A DNA stretch of 28,284 nt from Spirochaetales bacterium (GCA_022785155.1 JALFRH010000035.1:1-28284); one strand, 5' to 3'; positions 1-7,565 are shown, counted from the first letter of the stretch. The notes: generated by a model from the letters alone, not told the origin. A program made the numbers and translations.

Positions 1-231
1 TCTATGAGGGCATCCTATTCTACAAAGAAAGGAGCCAAAATATTCGTGGAATCCAGTCTTCCCATCTATGGCCTGGAGTATACAGATTCCTGTATCCAAG
101 CCTCTGAAGAGGGGGGTGGAATGGAAACAGAGAGTGCATTGGAGCATGGTTTACTGCTGTTCAACAAAGACAACAATTACACATTTGAGTTATTGATCAC
201 CACAAGAATCGGAATGGAAATGTTTTTTTGA
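1..231 (+). CDS. C-terminal end of a possible outer-membrane beta-barrel protein (5' truncated)
   Basis: An open frame runs in from the left edge and stops with TGA at 229-231, so only the last 76 or so residues are visible. An ATG at position 4 is in frame, but nothing shows it is the true start; no Shine-Dalgarno can be judged at the edge. The tail ends in FF, and the last 15 residues alternate: hydrophobic residues at -1 (F), -3 (M), -5 (M), -7 (I), -11 (I) and -13 (L), with E, G and R between. That matches the C-terminal beta-signal of outer-membrane barrels recognised by BamA. The family is not recognised, and the outer-membrane call is inference from this pattern only. It is 107 bases upstream of leuS, on the same strand. 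Confidence 0.45.
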   Translation, partial: SMRASYSTKKGAKIFVESSLPIYGLEYTDSCIQASEEGGGMETESALEHGLLLFNKDNNYTFELLITTRIGMEMFF

Positions 232-259
232 CAAAGATATCCTGCCTGTGGTCTAAGCC

Positions 260-318
260 AAGAGAAAAATGGAAGCCAAAGGGATGTGTGATGGCGTCGA
301 GTGTGGTATTTTTCTCTT
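260..318. repeat. 11-bp perfect inverted repeat upstream of leuS
   Basis: AAGAGAAAAAT (260-270) and its exact complement ATTTTTCTCTT (308-318) are separated by 37 bases. The right arm ends six bases before the TG of the extended -10 of leuS. It could be a weak terminator for the upstream gene or an operator for leuS. The stem is AT-rich and no U-run follows the right arm, so a classical terminator is unlikely. Confidence 0.5.
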
Positions 319-323
319 CATGT

Positions 324-332
324 TGATAAAAT
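324..332 (+). promoter_or_regulatory. Extended -10 promoter of leuS, leaderless geometry
   Basis: TGA followed by TAAAAT (327-332; five of six match TATAAT) forms an extended -10. The hexamer ends six bases before the A of the leuS ATG at 339, which puts the expected transcription start at or next to the start codon. There is no convincing -35 and no Shine-Dalgarno before the ATG. Confidence 0.5.
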
Positions 333-338
333 GCCAGT

Positions 339-2855
339 ATGAGCAAATACCCATTTAACGAAATAGAGCCGAAATGGCAGAAATATTGGGAAGAGAACAA
401 AACATTCAAAGCCGAAGAAGATCCTTCCTTTCCTAAAGAGAAAAGGGCTTATGTGCTTGATATGTTTCCTTATCCGTCAGGAGCAGGTCTCCATGTAGGT
501 CATCCTGAAGGATATACAGCCACAGACATTTATTCCAGATTCCTTAGAATGAACGGATACAACGTGCTTCATCCTATGGGATTCGATTCTTTTGGCCTTC
601 CTGCAGAAAACTACGCTATCAAGACAGGGACGCATCCCTATATCACAACAAAAAAGAACATCGACAACTTCCGTCGCCAGATAAAGAGTCTTGGTTTCTC
701 CTATGACTGGGACAGGGAAATCAGCACTTGTGATGAAGATTACTACAAGTGGACACAGTGGATTTTCCTCCAGCTCTACAAGAGGGGCTTGGCTTATGAA
801 GCACATACTCCCATCAACTGGTGTCCTTCCTGCAAGACAGGTCTTGCAAACGAAGAAGTAAAGGAAGGAAGATGCGAGAGATGCGGCACAAAGGTCGAGA
901 AGAAGAACATCAGACAGTGGATGCTCAAGATCACCGCATATGGCGACAAGCTCCTCAAGGGTCTTGACGGCCTTGATTGGCCTGAGTCCGTAAAGACAAT
1001 GCAGCGCAACTGGATCGGTAGAAGTGAAGGAGCGGCAGTATTCTTCAAGCTTGAAAAGAGCGATGACTATCTGGAAGTATATACAACACGTTGTGATACT
1101 CTCTTTGGTGCAACATATATGGTCATTGCACCTGAGCACCCATTGGTGGAGAAACTCACAACTCCGGAGCAGAAGGAAGCTGTAGAGGCATATCTTGAAG
1201 CGACAAAACATAAGTCGGACCTTGAAAGAACCGACTTGGCAAAGGAAAAGACCGGAGTATTCTCAGGTTCCTATGCCATCAACCCTATAAACGGACATAA
1301 GCTTCCCATCTGGATTGCAGACTATGTTCTCATTTCCTACGGAACAGGAGCCATCATGGCTGTTCCTGCCCATGATGAAAGGGACTGGGAGTTTGCCAAG
1401 AAGTTCAATCTTCCTATCATCGAAGTCTTGAAGAGCAAAGTAAATGTTCAGGAGGAACCATGGACGGAAGACGGAGAACATGTAAACTCCGATTGGCTCA
1501 ATGGCCTTAACAAAAAGGATGCCATCGAGAAATGTCTCGACTATCTTGTCGACAACAAGTGTGGTCATAAAGCTGTAAACTACAAGCTCAGGGACTGGGT
1601 GTTCTCACGCCAGAGATACTGGGGAGAGCCTATTCCTCTTGTACACTGCCCTCACTGTGGAACTGTACCTGTTCCAGAGGACCAGCTTCCTCTCACTCTG
1701 CCAAAAGTCGATAAATATGAGCCAAGCGGAACAGGGGAAAGCCCACTGGCAAATGTTGAAAGCTGGGTGAACTGCAAGTGCCCTGTATGTGGCGCCGATG
1801 CCAAGAGAGAGACCAACACAATGCCTCAGTGGGCTGGTTCCTGTTGGTATTTCCTCAGATATATCGACCCAAAAAACAACGAGAAATTCCTTGATGAAGA
1901 AAAAGAGAAGTATTGGATGCCTGTAGACCTCTATGTAGGAGGAGCAGAGCATGCAGTTCTCCACCTTCTTTATTCCAGATTCTGGCATCAGGTACTCTAT
2001 GATGCAGGAATTGTCCATACCCCAGAGCCATTCCAGCGCCTTATCAACCAGGGAATGATCACTTCCTTCGCTTATCAGAAAGCCAACAAGTCTCTTGTTC
2101 CTACCGACATGGTGGAAGAGAGGGACGGCAAGTACTTTGACAAGGAAACGGGAGAAGAACTGACCCAGGTGATCGCAAAGATGTCAAAGTCCCTTAAGAA
2201 CGTCGTCAATCCTGACGACTTCATCAGAGACTACGGCGCAGACAGCGTAAGAATGTATGAGATGTTCATGGGTCCTCTTACAGAATCAAAGCCATGGGCC
2301 ACCCAGGGCTTCATCGGTGTCTATAGGTTCCTTGACAGAATATGGAGACTCTCCACAGAAAAGCCTATTGTAGACAAGGCTCCTTCAAAGGAACTTGAGA
2401 AGTTGATGCATAAAACCATCAAGAAGGTCACTGAGGATACTTCTACACTTAACTTCAACACCGCCATTTCCCAGATGATGGTCTTTGTAAACGAGATGAA
2501 CAAAGAAAGCGAAGTTCCTTATGTCTGTCTCGAAACTCTGACACTTCTGCTCTCCCCATATACTCCTCATCTTGCAGAAGAGCTATGGTCTACAATACTT
2601 GGTCACCAGCCTTCCGTTTCAAAGGCTCCATGGCCAAAATATGATGAAGAGAAGACAAAAGACGACGAAATAGAAGTTGTCGTCCAGATCAACGGTAAAG
2701 TAAGGGCAAAGATGAAAGTAGGCAGAGAAATCTCAAAGGACGATATGCTTGCTTTGGCCAAGACCGACGAAAACGTTAAGAAATGGACAGATGGAAAGAC
2801 AGTGGTAAAGGAAATCGTAGTTCCAGGAAAACTTGTAAACATCGTCGTCAAATGA
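339..2855 (+). CDS. leuS: Leucyl-tRNA synthetase
   Basis: Cytoplasmic class I aminoacyl-tRNA synthetase that charges tRNA-Leu with leucine. At 838 residues it has normal bacterial length. The HIGH-type motif is HVGH at residues 52-55, within a PYPSGAGLHVGHPEGYT-like segment; the KMSKS loop is at 614-618. A zinc-ribbon-like CPSC...CERC pair lies near residues 162-185, and a second CPHC...CPVC cluster precedes the catalytic domain's second half. The CP1 editing domain has TTRCDT at 249-254, where E. coli has TTRPDT, so the proline is a cysteine here. The start is fixed by homology to the usual N-terminus and by the extended -10 six bases upstream. azlC and azlD follow on the same strand, so charging and export of branched-chain amino acids sit together. 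Confidence 0.98.
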   Translation: MSKYPFNEIEPKWQKYWEENKTFKAEEDPSFPKEKRAYVLDMFPYPSGAGLHVGHPEGYTATDIYSRFLRMNGYNVLHPMGFDSFGLPAENYAIKTGTHPYITTKKNIDNFRRQIKSLGFSYDWDREISTCDEDYYKWTQWIFLQLYKRGLAYEAHTPINWCPSCKTGLANEEVKEGRCERCGTKVEKKNIRQWMLKITAYGDKLLKGLDGLDWPESVKTMQRNWIGRSEGAAVFFKLEKSDDYLEVYTTRCDTLFGATYMVIAPEHPLVEKLTTPEQKEAVEAYLEATKHKSDLERTDLAKEKTGVFSGSYAINPINGHKLPIWIADYVLISYGTGAIMAVPAHDERDWEFAKKFNLPIIEVLKSKVNVQEEPWTEDGEHVNSDWLNGLNKKDAIEKCLDYLVDNKCGHKAVNYKLRDWVFSRQRYWGEPIPLVHCPHCGTVPVPEDQLPLTLPKVDKYEPSGTGESPLANVESWVNCKCPVCGADAKRETNTMPQWAGSCWYFLRYIDPKNNEKFLDEEKEKYWMPVDLYVGGAEHAVLHLLYSRFWHQVLYDAGIVHTPEPFQRLINQGMITSFAYQKANKSLVPTDMVEERDGKYFDKETGEELTQVIAKMSKSLKNVVNPDDFIRDYGADSVRMYEMFMGPLTESKPWATQGFIGVYRFLDRIWRLSTEKPIVDKAPSKELEKLMHKTIKKVTEDTSTLNFNTAISQMMVFVNEMNKESEVPYVCLETLTLLLSPYTPHLAEELWSTILGHQPSVSKAPWPKYDEEKTKDDEIEVVVQINGKVRAKMKVGREISKDDMLALAKTDENVKKWTDGKTVVKEIVVPGKLVNIVVK

Positions 2856-2863
2856 CAAATATC

Positions 2864-2885
2864 GCAGGTTCCCTAGGGGACCTGC
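2864..2885 (+). terminator. Hairpin between leuS and azlC
   Basis: Two 10-base arms (2864-2873 and 2876-2885) pair with one G-U, around a tight TA centre. The hairpin starts nine bases after the leuS stop and ends 17 bases before azlC. No strong U-run follows, so it may be a partial terminator, a processing site or an attenuator rather than a full stop. Confidence 0.5.
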
Positions 2886-2902
2886 CCTAAGAGTATTATT
2901 TC

Positions 2903-3631
2903 ATGCAAAGAAATATTGAGAGTTTCAGAAAAGGGCTGATAGATGGTATTCCTATCGCCCTTGGTTATTTTGCCGTCTCTTTTACTCTTGGAATAAGAGG
3001 AGGAGACGTTGGACTTAAGTGGTATCAGTCTGCATTGATGAGCGCCACCAACTATACATCTGCAGGACAGGCTGCAGCCCTCTCGATTCTTGAAGAAGGT
3101 GGATCATATATTGAATTGATCATCTCCACCTTGGTGATCAACCTAAGGTACCTGTTGATGAGCGCCGCCTTGACAATCAAGCTTTCACCTCAGGAAAAGA
3201 CCTCCATGCGTATGCTCATGGGAATAGGTGTAACGGATGAAATATTCGGTATTTCAGTTTCCCAGAGAACACCTATATCCCCTTTGTATAACCTTGGAGC
3301 CATGTCTGTGGCCTGCCCTGGTTGGGTCCTTGGTACAGCCTTGGGAGGAATAATGGGAGAAATCCTGCCTCAAGTGGTCACCGCATCCCTATCCATTGCC
3401 CTCTATGCAATGTTCTTGGCAATCATCATCCCCCCAGCCAGGGAGAACAAGGTGGTTGCTGTATTGGTGCTTCTTTCAGCCCTACTCAGCTTCCTCTTTA
3501 CAAAGATTTCTTTTTTATCGGGAATATCTACAGGAATGAAAGTCATTATTCTCACCATAGCACTCTCTGCTCTGGCAGCTTACTTCTTCCCTATCGAAGA
3601 AGATAATAATCTGGAGGAGGAAGTAGAATGA
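2903..3631 (+). CDS. azlC: Branched-chain amino acid exporter, AzlC subunit
   Basis: Large subunit of the AzlCD two-component permease, known for export of branched-chain amino acids (azaleucine resistance in B. subtilis, YgaZ in E. coli). The 242-residue length is typical. The N-terminus has the family pattern RKGLIDGIPIALGYFAVSFTLGI, followed by several hydrophobic helices. The last part ends with an acidic tail (EEDNNLEEEVE). The start has only a weak ribosome site (AAGAG well upstream), so translation may depend on leuS read-through. The final four bases overlap azlD, whose strong ribosome site lies inside this gene. Placement directly after leuS supports a role in leucine balance. Confidence 0.92.
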   Translation: MQRNIESFRKGLIDGIPIALGYFAVSFTLGIRGGDVGLKWYQSALMSATNYTSAGQAAALSILEEGGSYIELIISTLVINLRYLLMSAALTIKLSPQEKTSMRMLMGIGVTDEIFGISVSQRTPISPLYNLGAMSVACPGWVLGTALGGIMGEILPQVVTASLSIALYAMFLAIIIPPARENKVVAVLVLLSALLSFLFTKISFLSGISTGMKVIILTIALSALAAYFFPIEEDNNLEEEVE

Positions 3632-3936
3632 ACGATAGTTATATATACATATCCATACTCTTGATGGCTGTAGTTACATATCTGATAAGAGTGGTTCCCC
3701 TTCTTGTATTGAGAAAACCAATAAAGAATAGATTCTTCAGGTCTTTCCTTTATTATGCACCATATGTAACCTTGGCTGTATTGACCTTCCCTTCCATTCT
3801 TTATTCCACAGGATCCTTTACCTCTGCTTTGGCAGGAACTGTGGTGGCCATAGTGGCGTCTTTCTTCAAATTGGGTCTGCCTGTCACTGCAGCGGCCGGC
3901 TGTATAACAGCTTTTATATTCCAAATTCTTCTATAA
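3628..3936 (+). CDS. azlD: Branched-chain amino acid exporter, AzlD subunit
   Basis: Small membrane partner of AzlC, 102 residues with about four hydrophobic segments, the usual AzlD size. The early helix ends in TYLIRVVPLLVLRKPIKNRFFRSFLYYAPY, which fits the family (arginine and proline in the first loop, then a YxP-type helix start). It begins inside the azlC stop region by a four-base ATGA overlap, with a strong GGAGGAGG ribosome site eight or so bases upstream, so the two subunits are translationally coupled. A stable hairpin follows five bases after the stop. Confidence 0.9.
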   Translation: MNDSYIYISILLMAVVTYLIRVVPLLVLRKPIKNRFFRSFLYYAPYVTLAVLTFPSILYSTGSFTSALAGTVVAIVASFFKLGLPVTAAAGCITAFIFQILL

Positions 3937-3941
3937 AATGT

Positions 3942-3967
3942 AAGGGGTACCTGCAAAGGTACCTCTT
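3942..3967 (+). terminator. GCAA-tetraloop hairpin after azlD
   Basis: An 11-bp stem (3942-3952 with 3957-3967, one G-U pair) closes a GCAA loop of the stable GNRA class. It marks the 3' end of the leuS-azlCD unit. No U-run follows on the plus strand, so it may act as a 3' stabiliser or a weak terminator. It shares AGGGG(T)ACCTGC with the hairpin before azlC. Confidence 0.55.
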
Positions 3968-4011
3968 AAACAATAGCTTGATAAGTAATTAAAAATATCA
4001 AAACTTACTAT

Positions 4012-4035
4012 AAAAAACGAGATAAGACTCTTTTT
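4012..4035 (-). terminator. Weak terminator-like sequence after serine dehydratase
   Basis: On the minus strand, directly after the stop, an A-rich GAG/CTC mini-stem is followed by a run of six T (4017-4012). The stem is short and A-U rich, so the call is tentative. Confidence 0.3.
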
Positions 4036-5230
4036 AGCTCTCAACCAATCTTGCCAATCCGCCTTGGCTCGTTTCCCTATAGAGAGAAGGAAGGGCTGTT
4101 CCTGTCTCCATCATAACTTCCACGACATTATCGAAAGAAACCTTATGTCTTCCGTCTCCCATCAAGGCAAAGGAAGCATGATCTATGGCTCTCATACATG
4201 CCATTGCGTTTCTCTCTATACAAGGAACCTGGACCAAACCCATCAAAGGATCACAGGTAAGTCCAAGGTGATGCTCCAAACCCATTTCCGCAGCATATTC
4301 TATCTGATATATAGATCCGCCAAGAAGTTGGGTTGCGGCAGCTCCTGCCATTGCACAGGCAACTCCCACTTCCCCCTGGCATCCTACTTCAGCTCCACTG
4401 ATGCTGCCATTGGTCTTTACTATGTTTCCAACCAAGCCTGCTGTAAGAATAGCCCTTTGTATTCTTATTTCAGGAATCTTATATTCCTGCTGCAGGTAAT
4501 AAAGCACTCCAGGAAGAACGCCGCAGCTACCACAGGTAGGGGCTGTGACGATCTCTCCTCCACCTGCATTCTCTTCGCTTACTGCAAGGGCGAAGGATAT
4601 GGCTCTGGAGGTATTACCTAGGCTTCCTGCAAAATCTATGCTCTTTGCATGGGAAAGGCAGGCCTTTCTCTGAAGCTTCAAGCCACCTGGGAGGACACCT
4701 TCATTTTCCAGTCCCCTTTCTATGGCCTTCTTCATTACATTCCATACCTTTCCAGCATATTCAAGGATGGAGTCCCCTTCATATTCAATGGCCACTTCCC
4801 ACATCTGATATCCGTGGTAATCGCAATAGTGGAGCATCTTCTCCATATCACCTAGAACCAAATCAGGGTAGACTTTATCATCCACAAGGCTGTCTTCACC
4901 TTCCTTTACGATTTTTCCTCCGCCTACAGAATAGTAAGTGTCTGAAGAATCTTTTGAAATGAAGGTGACTGCATTGGGATGGAAGGGTTTGAATACTTCT
5001 GGATACCAGACTATTTCATTCTTTATTCCCTTTGCATTGAAGACATCCATTATGGCTTTATCTGTAAGGTGTCCCTTTCCTGTGGCTGCAAGGGAGCCAT
5101 AGAGCTCCACCCTTACGCTGTCAATGCCTTGGTGTTCCTCGATATATCTCTCAGCCGCTGCCCTTGGTCCCATTGTATGGGAAGAGGAAGGCCCATATCC
5201 TATTCGGTATAATTCTCTTAATGATTCCAT
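4034..5230 (-). CDS. sdaA: L-serine dehydratase (single chain, iron-sulfur type)
   Basis: Deaminates L-serine to pyruvate and ammonia with a labile [4Fe-4S] cluster. At 398 residues it is the short single-chain form with beta domain first and alpha domain second. The substrate loop GPSSSHTMGP is at 13-22. The likely cluster ligands are C284, C326 and C337; their spacing (42 and 11) equals that of E. coli SdaA C343, C385 and C396. Other family blocks are APTCGSCGVLPG at 230-241 and the glycine-rich MAGAAATQLLGG at 294-305. The start is supported by a TTGTAA-17-TATCAT promoter ending six bases before the ATG. It lies 42 bases downstream of the lipoprotein gene but seems to have its own promoter. 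The oxygen-sensitive cluster suits an anaerobe that ferments amino acids. Confidence 0.95.
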   Translation of the reverse strand: MESLRELYRIGYGPSSSHTMGPRAAAERYIEEHQGIDSVRVELYGSLAATGKGHLTDKAIMDVFNAKGIKNEIVWYPEVFKPFHPNAVTFISKDSSDTYYSVGGGKIVKEGEDSLVDDKVYPDLVLGDMEKMLHYCDYHGYQMWEVAIEYEGDSILEYAGKVWNVMKKAIERGLENEGVLPGGLKLQRKACLSHAKSIDFAGSLGNTSRAISFALAVSEENAGGGEIVTAPTCGSCGVLPGVLYYLQQEYKIPEIRIQRAILTAGLVGNIVKTNGSISGAEVGCQGEVGVACAMAGAAATQLLGGSIYQIEYAAEMGLEHHLGLTCDPLMGLVQVPCIERNAMACMRAIDHASFALMGDGRHKVSFDNVVEVMMETGTALPSLYRETSQGGLARLVES

Positions 5231-5236
5231 GGTTTT

Positions 5237-5265
5237 ATGATATATCCTCTTTCCTCTCCTTACAA
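5237..5265 (-). promoter_or_regulatory. Leaderless-type promoter of serine dehydratase
   Basis: On the minus strand, TTGTAA (5265-5260), a 17-base spacer, TATCAT (5242-5237), then six bases to the ATG at 5230. Both hexamers match consensus at four or five positions. The only purine-rich tract lies 16 or more bases upstream, so there is no well-placed Shine-Dalgarno. Confidence 0.55.
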
Positions 5266-5272
5266 CAAGGAG

Positions 5273-5995
5273 TCACCACTCTCTTGGAGCGGATATTTTC
5301 GTATAATACCTGCCGTCTTCCTCCAGATTCACAGTAAGCATCAAATTCCTCTCAAAGGATATATAGTGGTATACCCCAGGAAAGAGAGACACTGTCCCAG
5401 GTTCGAAGACATCAGAGACAACAATGGAAGAAGAGTGGGAATAGAGGGAAACCCACTTGCCTTTGGGCACTCCATCCAAAGGTACTTTGTATTTCTTATA
5501 TAAAGGTATCTTTTCCTTATCCAGTTTTCCCTCAATAAGGGAATAGACAAAAGCACCACGATCTATAGCTCCAAGATCCGGAACGGCCTCCTTAAGCCTC
5601 TTTACACTTAAGTTGGATACAGGCATAGGATATGTTTCAGCTACACTAATTAGCATGGAAGCAAAATATCCCTCCTCAGGAGAGAGCCAGACATGGCTCT
5701 TCCCTCCCGGCTCCCAGAAGCCTCCCAAGGGCTCCATATCCCCCAAGGGATAGAAGGCGAAGACCAGAAGGGAACTTCTCCCAACCTCCACATCCATACT
5801 CCACACGCCTCTGTCGAGATAAAGAGTCTCCACCTTGTTTCCATCGAACCATTTGACTTTATACCACATCTCCTTGCCGCTTACTTCCTCCCAGGGAGTA
5901 TCGGAATAAGGGGAGATTATGAGGGTCATGGGAGGAGAGAAGGTACATGAGGACAATAACAGTGAAAGTGTCAGGTAAATAAATATTCTTTTCAT
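5273..5995 (-). CDS. Unrecognised lipoprotein
   Basis: A 240-residue protein with a lipoprotein signal peptide: MKRIF, a hydrophobic core, then the lipobox LSSC with C17 as the lipidated residue. The mature part is rich in W, G and aromatic residues with alternating beta-type segments (for example residues 25-80). No enzyme motif was recognised. The frame extends to an upstream TTG at 6031, but that start would put 12 charged residues before the signal peptide. The ATG at 5995 is preferred because a TGGACA-16-TGTTAT promoter ends seven bases before it. The protein would be processed by Lgt, also encoded in this window. It precedes serine dehydratase by 42 bases, but no functional link is visible. 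Confidence 0.75.
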   Translation of the reverse strand: MKRIFIYLTLSLLLSSCTFSPPMTLIISPYSDTPWEEVSGKEMWYKVKWFDGNKVETLYLDRGVWSMDVEVGRSSLLVFAFYPLGDMEPLGGFWEPGGKSHVWLSPEEGYFASMLISVAETYPMPVSNLSVKRLKEAVPDLGAIDRGAFVYSLIEGKLDKEKIPLYKKYKVPLDGVPKGKWVSLYSHSSSIVVSDVFEPGTVSLFPGVYHYISFERNLMLTVNLEEDGRYYTKISAPREW

Positions 5996-6002
5996 ACCTT
6001 TA

Positions 6003-6030
6003 ATAACATTTTTTCGGTTAAATCTGTCCA
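6003..6030 (-). promoter_or_regulatory. Leaderless-type promoter of the lipoprotein gene
   Basis: On the minus strand, TGGACA (6030-6025; five of six match TTGACA), a 16-base spacer, TGTTAT (6008-6003; four of six), then seven bases to the ATG at 5995. An AAAGG lies one base from the ATG, too close for normal ribosome binding. Confidence 0.5.
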
Positions 6031-6097
6031 AAAAGGAGAATAAAACTATAATTATTGTGTTACTTTATGTATCGTAATTCTTATTGAGGAGAAAGCT

Positions 6098-6934
6098 ATG
6101 AAAGCAATTACGGAAACAGTTTCATTTACAATAAAAAACAGATTCTACAAAGAAGATTTGGACGAGCAGCTGGAATCATACAAAGAAGAGATCGAAGCTC
6201 TCCTTGATTATGACTGCGATGTCTATAATCCTATAAAAGAAGAAGATACGGATGAATGTGTCTCCTTCTCCTTCCCTGTAGACGCCTACGTGGAAATAAT
6301 CGACGAAAAGGATCAGATAGAGGGAGAGGAAAAGATCAAAGAAGAAGCAGAAGGAAGCGCAGTGCAGCTCCAGACAATTCTTGAAGATGGTCTTAGGGGA
6401 GACATTTTAGTTGAGGATATCCAATACACATCAAAGTCCTTCAAAGACATCTATGCATACAAAGATTGGGTTATGGAGGATTCCATCATCACTCTTCTTA
6501 ATTGTGACAATGATTTCGAGGAGTCTTTTCCTAGTCTCATTATGGACAGATATGACACAGAAATCACAGGAATCCACAAGGGAGAAAATGGAATCTATGT
6601 CCAGGGATACGATGACGAGGGCGAAAGATTCAACCTTGCCCTGAAGTATGTAAAGGAATTCAGCAGTGACGAAATCACACTTCTGGAAAAGCATATGGCT
6701 GAAATATACCCATCTGGAAACCAATACTATCTCCTAATCGTTGAAGAAGGAGATACCTCTGAAGATTGGACAAGAATCGACGACAGTGGAGAAGACAACT
6801 TCGGTTCTTTCTATAAAGCCATCTCACTTAGGAACATCGAGGAAAACGAAGATAGTTTCTATGCTGCCGATTCTCTTCTCTGCTGCATCGACAACGAGTA
6901 CGAAAGCAAAATCGACGAAGATTACTACGACTGA
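6098..6934 (+). CDS. Highly acidic hypothetical protein
   Basis: A 278-residue soluble protein with no signal peptide or membrane segment and no recognised family. It is extremely rich in aspartate and glutamate, from the N-terminal EEDLDEQLESYKEE-like helix to the C-terminal end DEDYYD, with few basic residues. Hydrophobic patches (SIITLLNCDN near 130, NQYYLLIVEEG near 208) suggest a folded alpha/beta core rather than a disordered acidic tail. The start is well supported: GAGGAG lies about seven bases before the ATG. A TATAAT at 6047-6052 may be its -10, although no good -35 was seen. It is a single-gene unit: divergent from the lipoprotein gene and closed by a rho-independent terminator. 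Confidence 0.8.
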   Translation: MKAITETVSFTIKNRFYKEDLDEQLESYKEEIEALLDYDCDVYNPIKEEDTDECVSFSFPVDAYVEIIDEKDQIEGEEKIKEEAEGSAVQLQTILEDGLRGDILVEDIQYTSKSFKDIYAYKDWVMEDSIITLLNCDNDFEESFPSLIMDRYDTEITGIHKGENGIYVQGYDDEGERFNLALKYVKEFSSDEITLLEKHMAEIYPSGNQYYLLIVEEGDTSEDWTRIDDSGEDNFGSFYKAISLRNIEENEDSFYAADSLLCCIDNEYESKIDEDYYD

Positions 6935-6958
6935 GAGTAATGTAAAACTGAAGGATAT

Positions 6959-6982
6959 GGGCCGGATGACCGGTCCATTTTT
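6959..6982 (+). terminator. Rho-independent terminator of the acidic protein gene
   Basis: A GC-rich 7-bp stem (6959-6965 with 6970-6976, one G-U) with loop ATGA is followed by ATTTTT (6977-6982). This is the classical form and reads on the plus strand. Confidence 0.85.
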
Positions 6983-7019
6983 CTACTTATTGCAGTTTGT
7001 TAGTCAAAAAAACAATACT

Positions 7020-7565
7020 CTAATTAAGTTCTTTTTCTTTTTTCAACGCTTCTTTTCTTATTGATAGATACTCTTTTCTAAACTCCAGAAGTGTATTCTG
7101 AACCCTTTCGCTTTTATAGTCGCTATATGTCCAAGGAAAGGAAAGATATCCATGGTTTTTATACATAAGCGTAAGCTCTGCATAGAGTTTGTCTCCTATG
7201 GCGATTCTATGGGAGCGGTTCTTGGTGGTGGCCAGGATAATGTTGGCTTCACTTAATGTACCGGGATCAAGATTGATCTTTCTTCCTCCCTCTTCTTCGT
7301 ATTCTTTCTCAATTTCATTGGTGATTACTTTGACTCTCCCCAATTTGTCCGGGGAAATGAGGTTTGAAAAAGAGATGAAGAAACGCTCTATCCCCTCTCC
7401 CATTTCAGGAACATAGTAGTCCGTAAAGGAGAAGGGAAACGGCTCGGAGACGCTTTTTATAGGACCGAAGTTTTCCTCTAGTTTTGACCTGAGGTCTTCA
7501 GGAAAACCTTTGACGCTCAGGACACCCATAAAAAGCATTACATCATCATAAGCTTTGTATTCCAT
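7020..7565 (-). CDS. DUF4416 family protein
   Basis: A 181-residue cytoplasmic protein of the DUF4416 family, whose function is unknown. The recognisable part is the second half: GRKINLDPGTL, then IILATTKNRSHRIAIGDKLYAELTLMY and a closing FPWTYSDYKS. The N-terminal half has the usual VLSVKGFPEDLRSKLEENFGPI and FTDYYVPEMG segments. A lysine-rich helix forms the C-terminus. Its ATG overlaps the TGA of the upstream aromatic fusion gene by four bases, so translation is coupled; the link to phenylalanine synthesis is not understood. Confidence 0.85.
   Translation of the reverse strand: MEYKAYDDVMLFMGVLSVKGFPEDLRSKLEENFGPIKSVSEPFPFSFTDYYVPEMGEGIERFFISFSNLISPDKLGRVKVITNEIEKEYEEEGGRKINLDPGTLSEANIILATTKNRSHRIAIGDKLYAELTLMYKNHGYLSFPWTYSDYKSERVQNTLLEFRKEYLSIRKEALKKEKELN

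Noticed and set aside
228..233. TTGACA overlapping the stop codon of the first gene, as a -35
   Set aside because: No -10-like hexamer lies 16-18 bases downstream; the better signal is the extended -10 at 324-332.
232..338. T-box riboswitch before leuS
   Set aside because: No T-box consensus or antiterminator was seen in the 107 bases, and the promoter appears to start at the leuS ATG.
477..1211. 244-codon open frame on the minus strand
   Set aside because: It lies entirely inside leuS, opposite strand, with no recognised family and cysteine- and leucine-rich composition typical of a shadow frame.
2894..2902. TATTAT three bases before azlC as another leaderless promoter
   Set aside because: The hexamer is too close; transcription would start inside the coding sequence and lose the ATG.
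4064..5212. Several plus-strand frames over the serine dehydratase gene
   Set aside because: They overlap a certain gene on the other strand and have no family features or ribosome sites.
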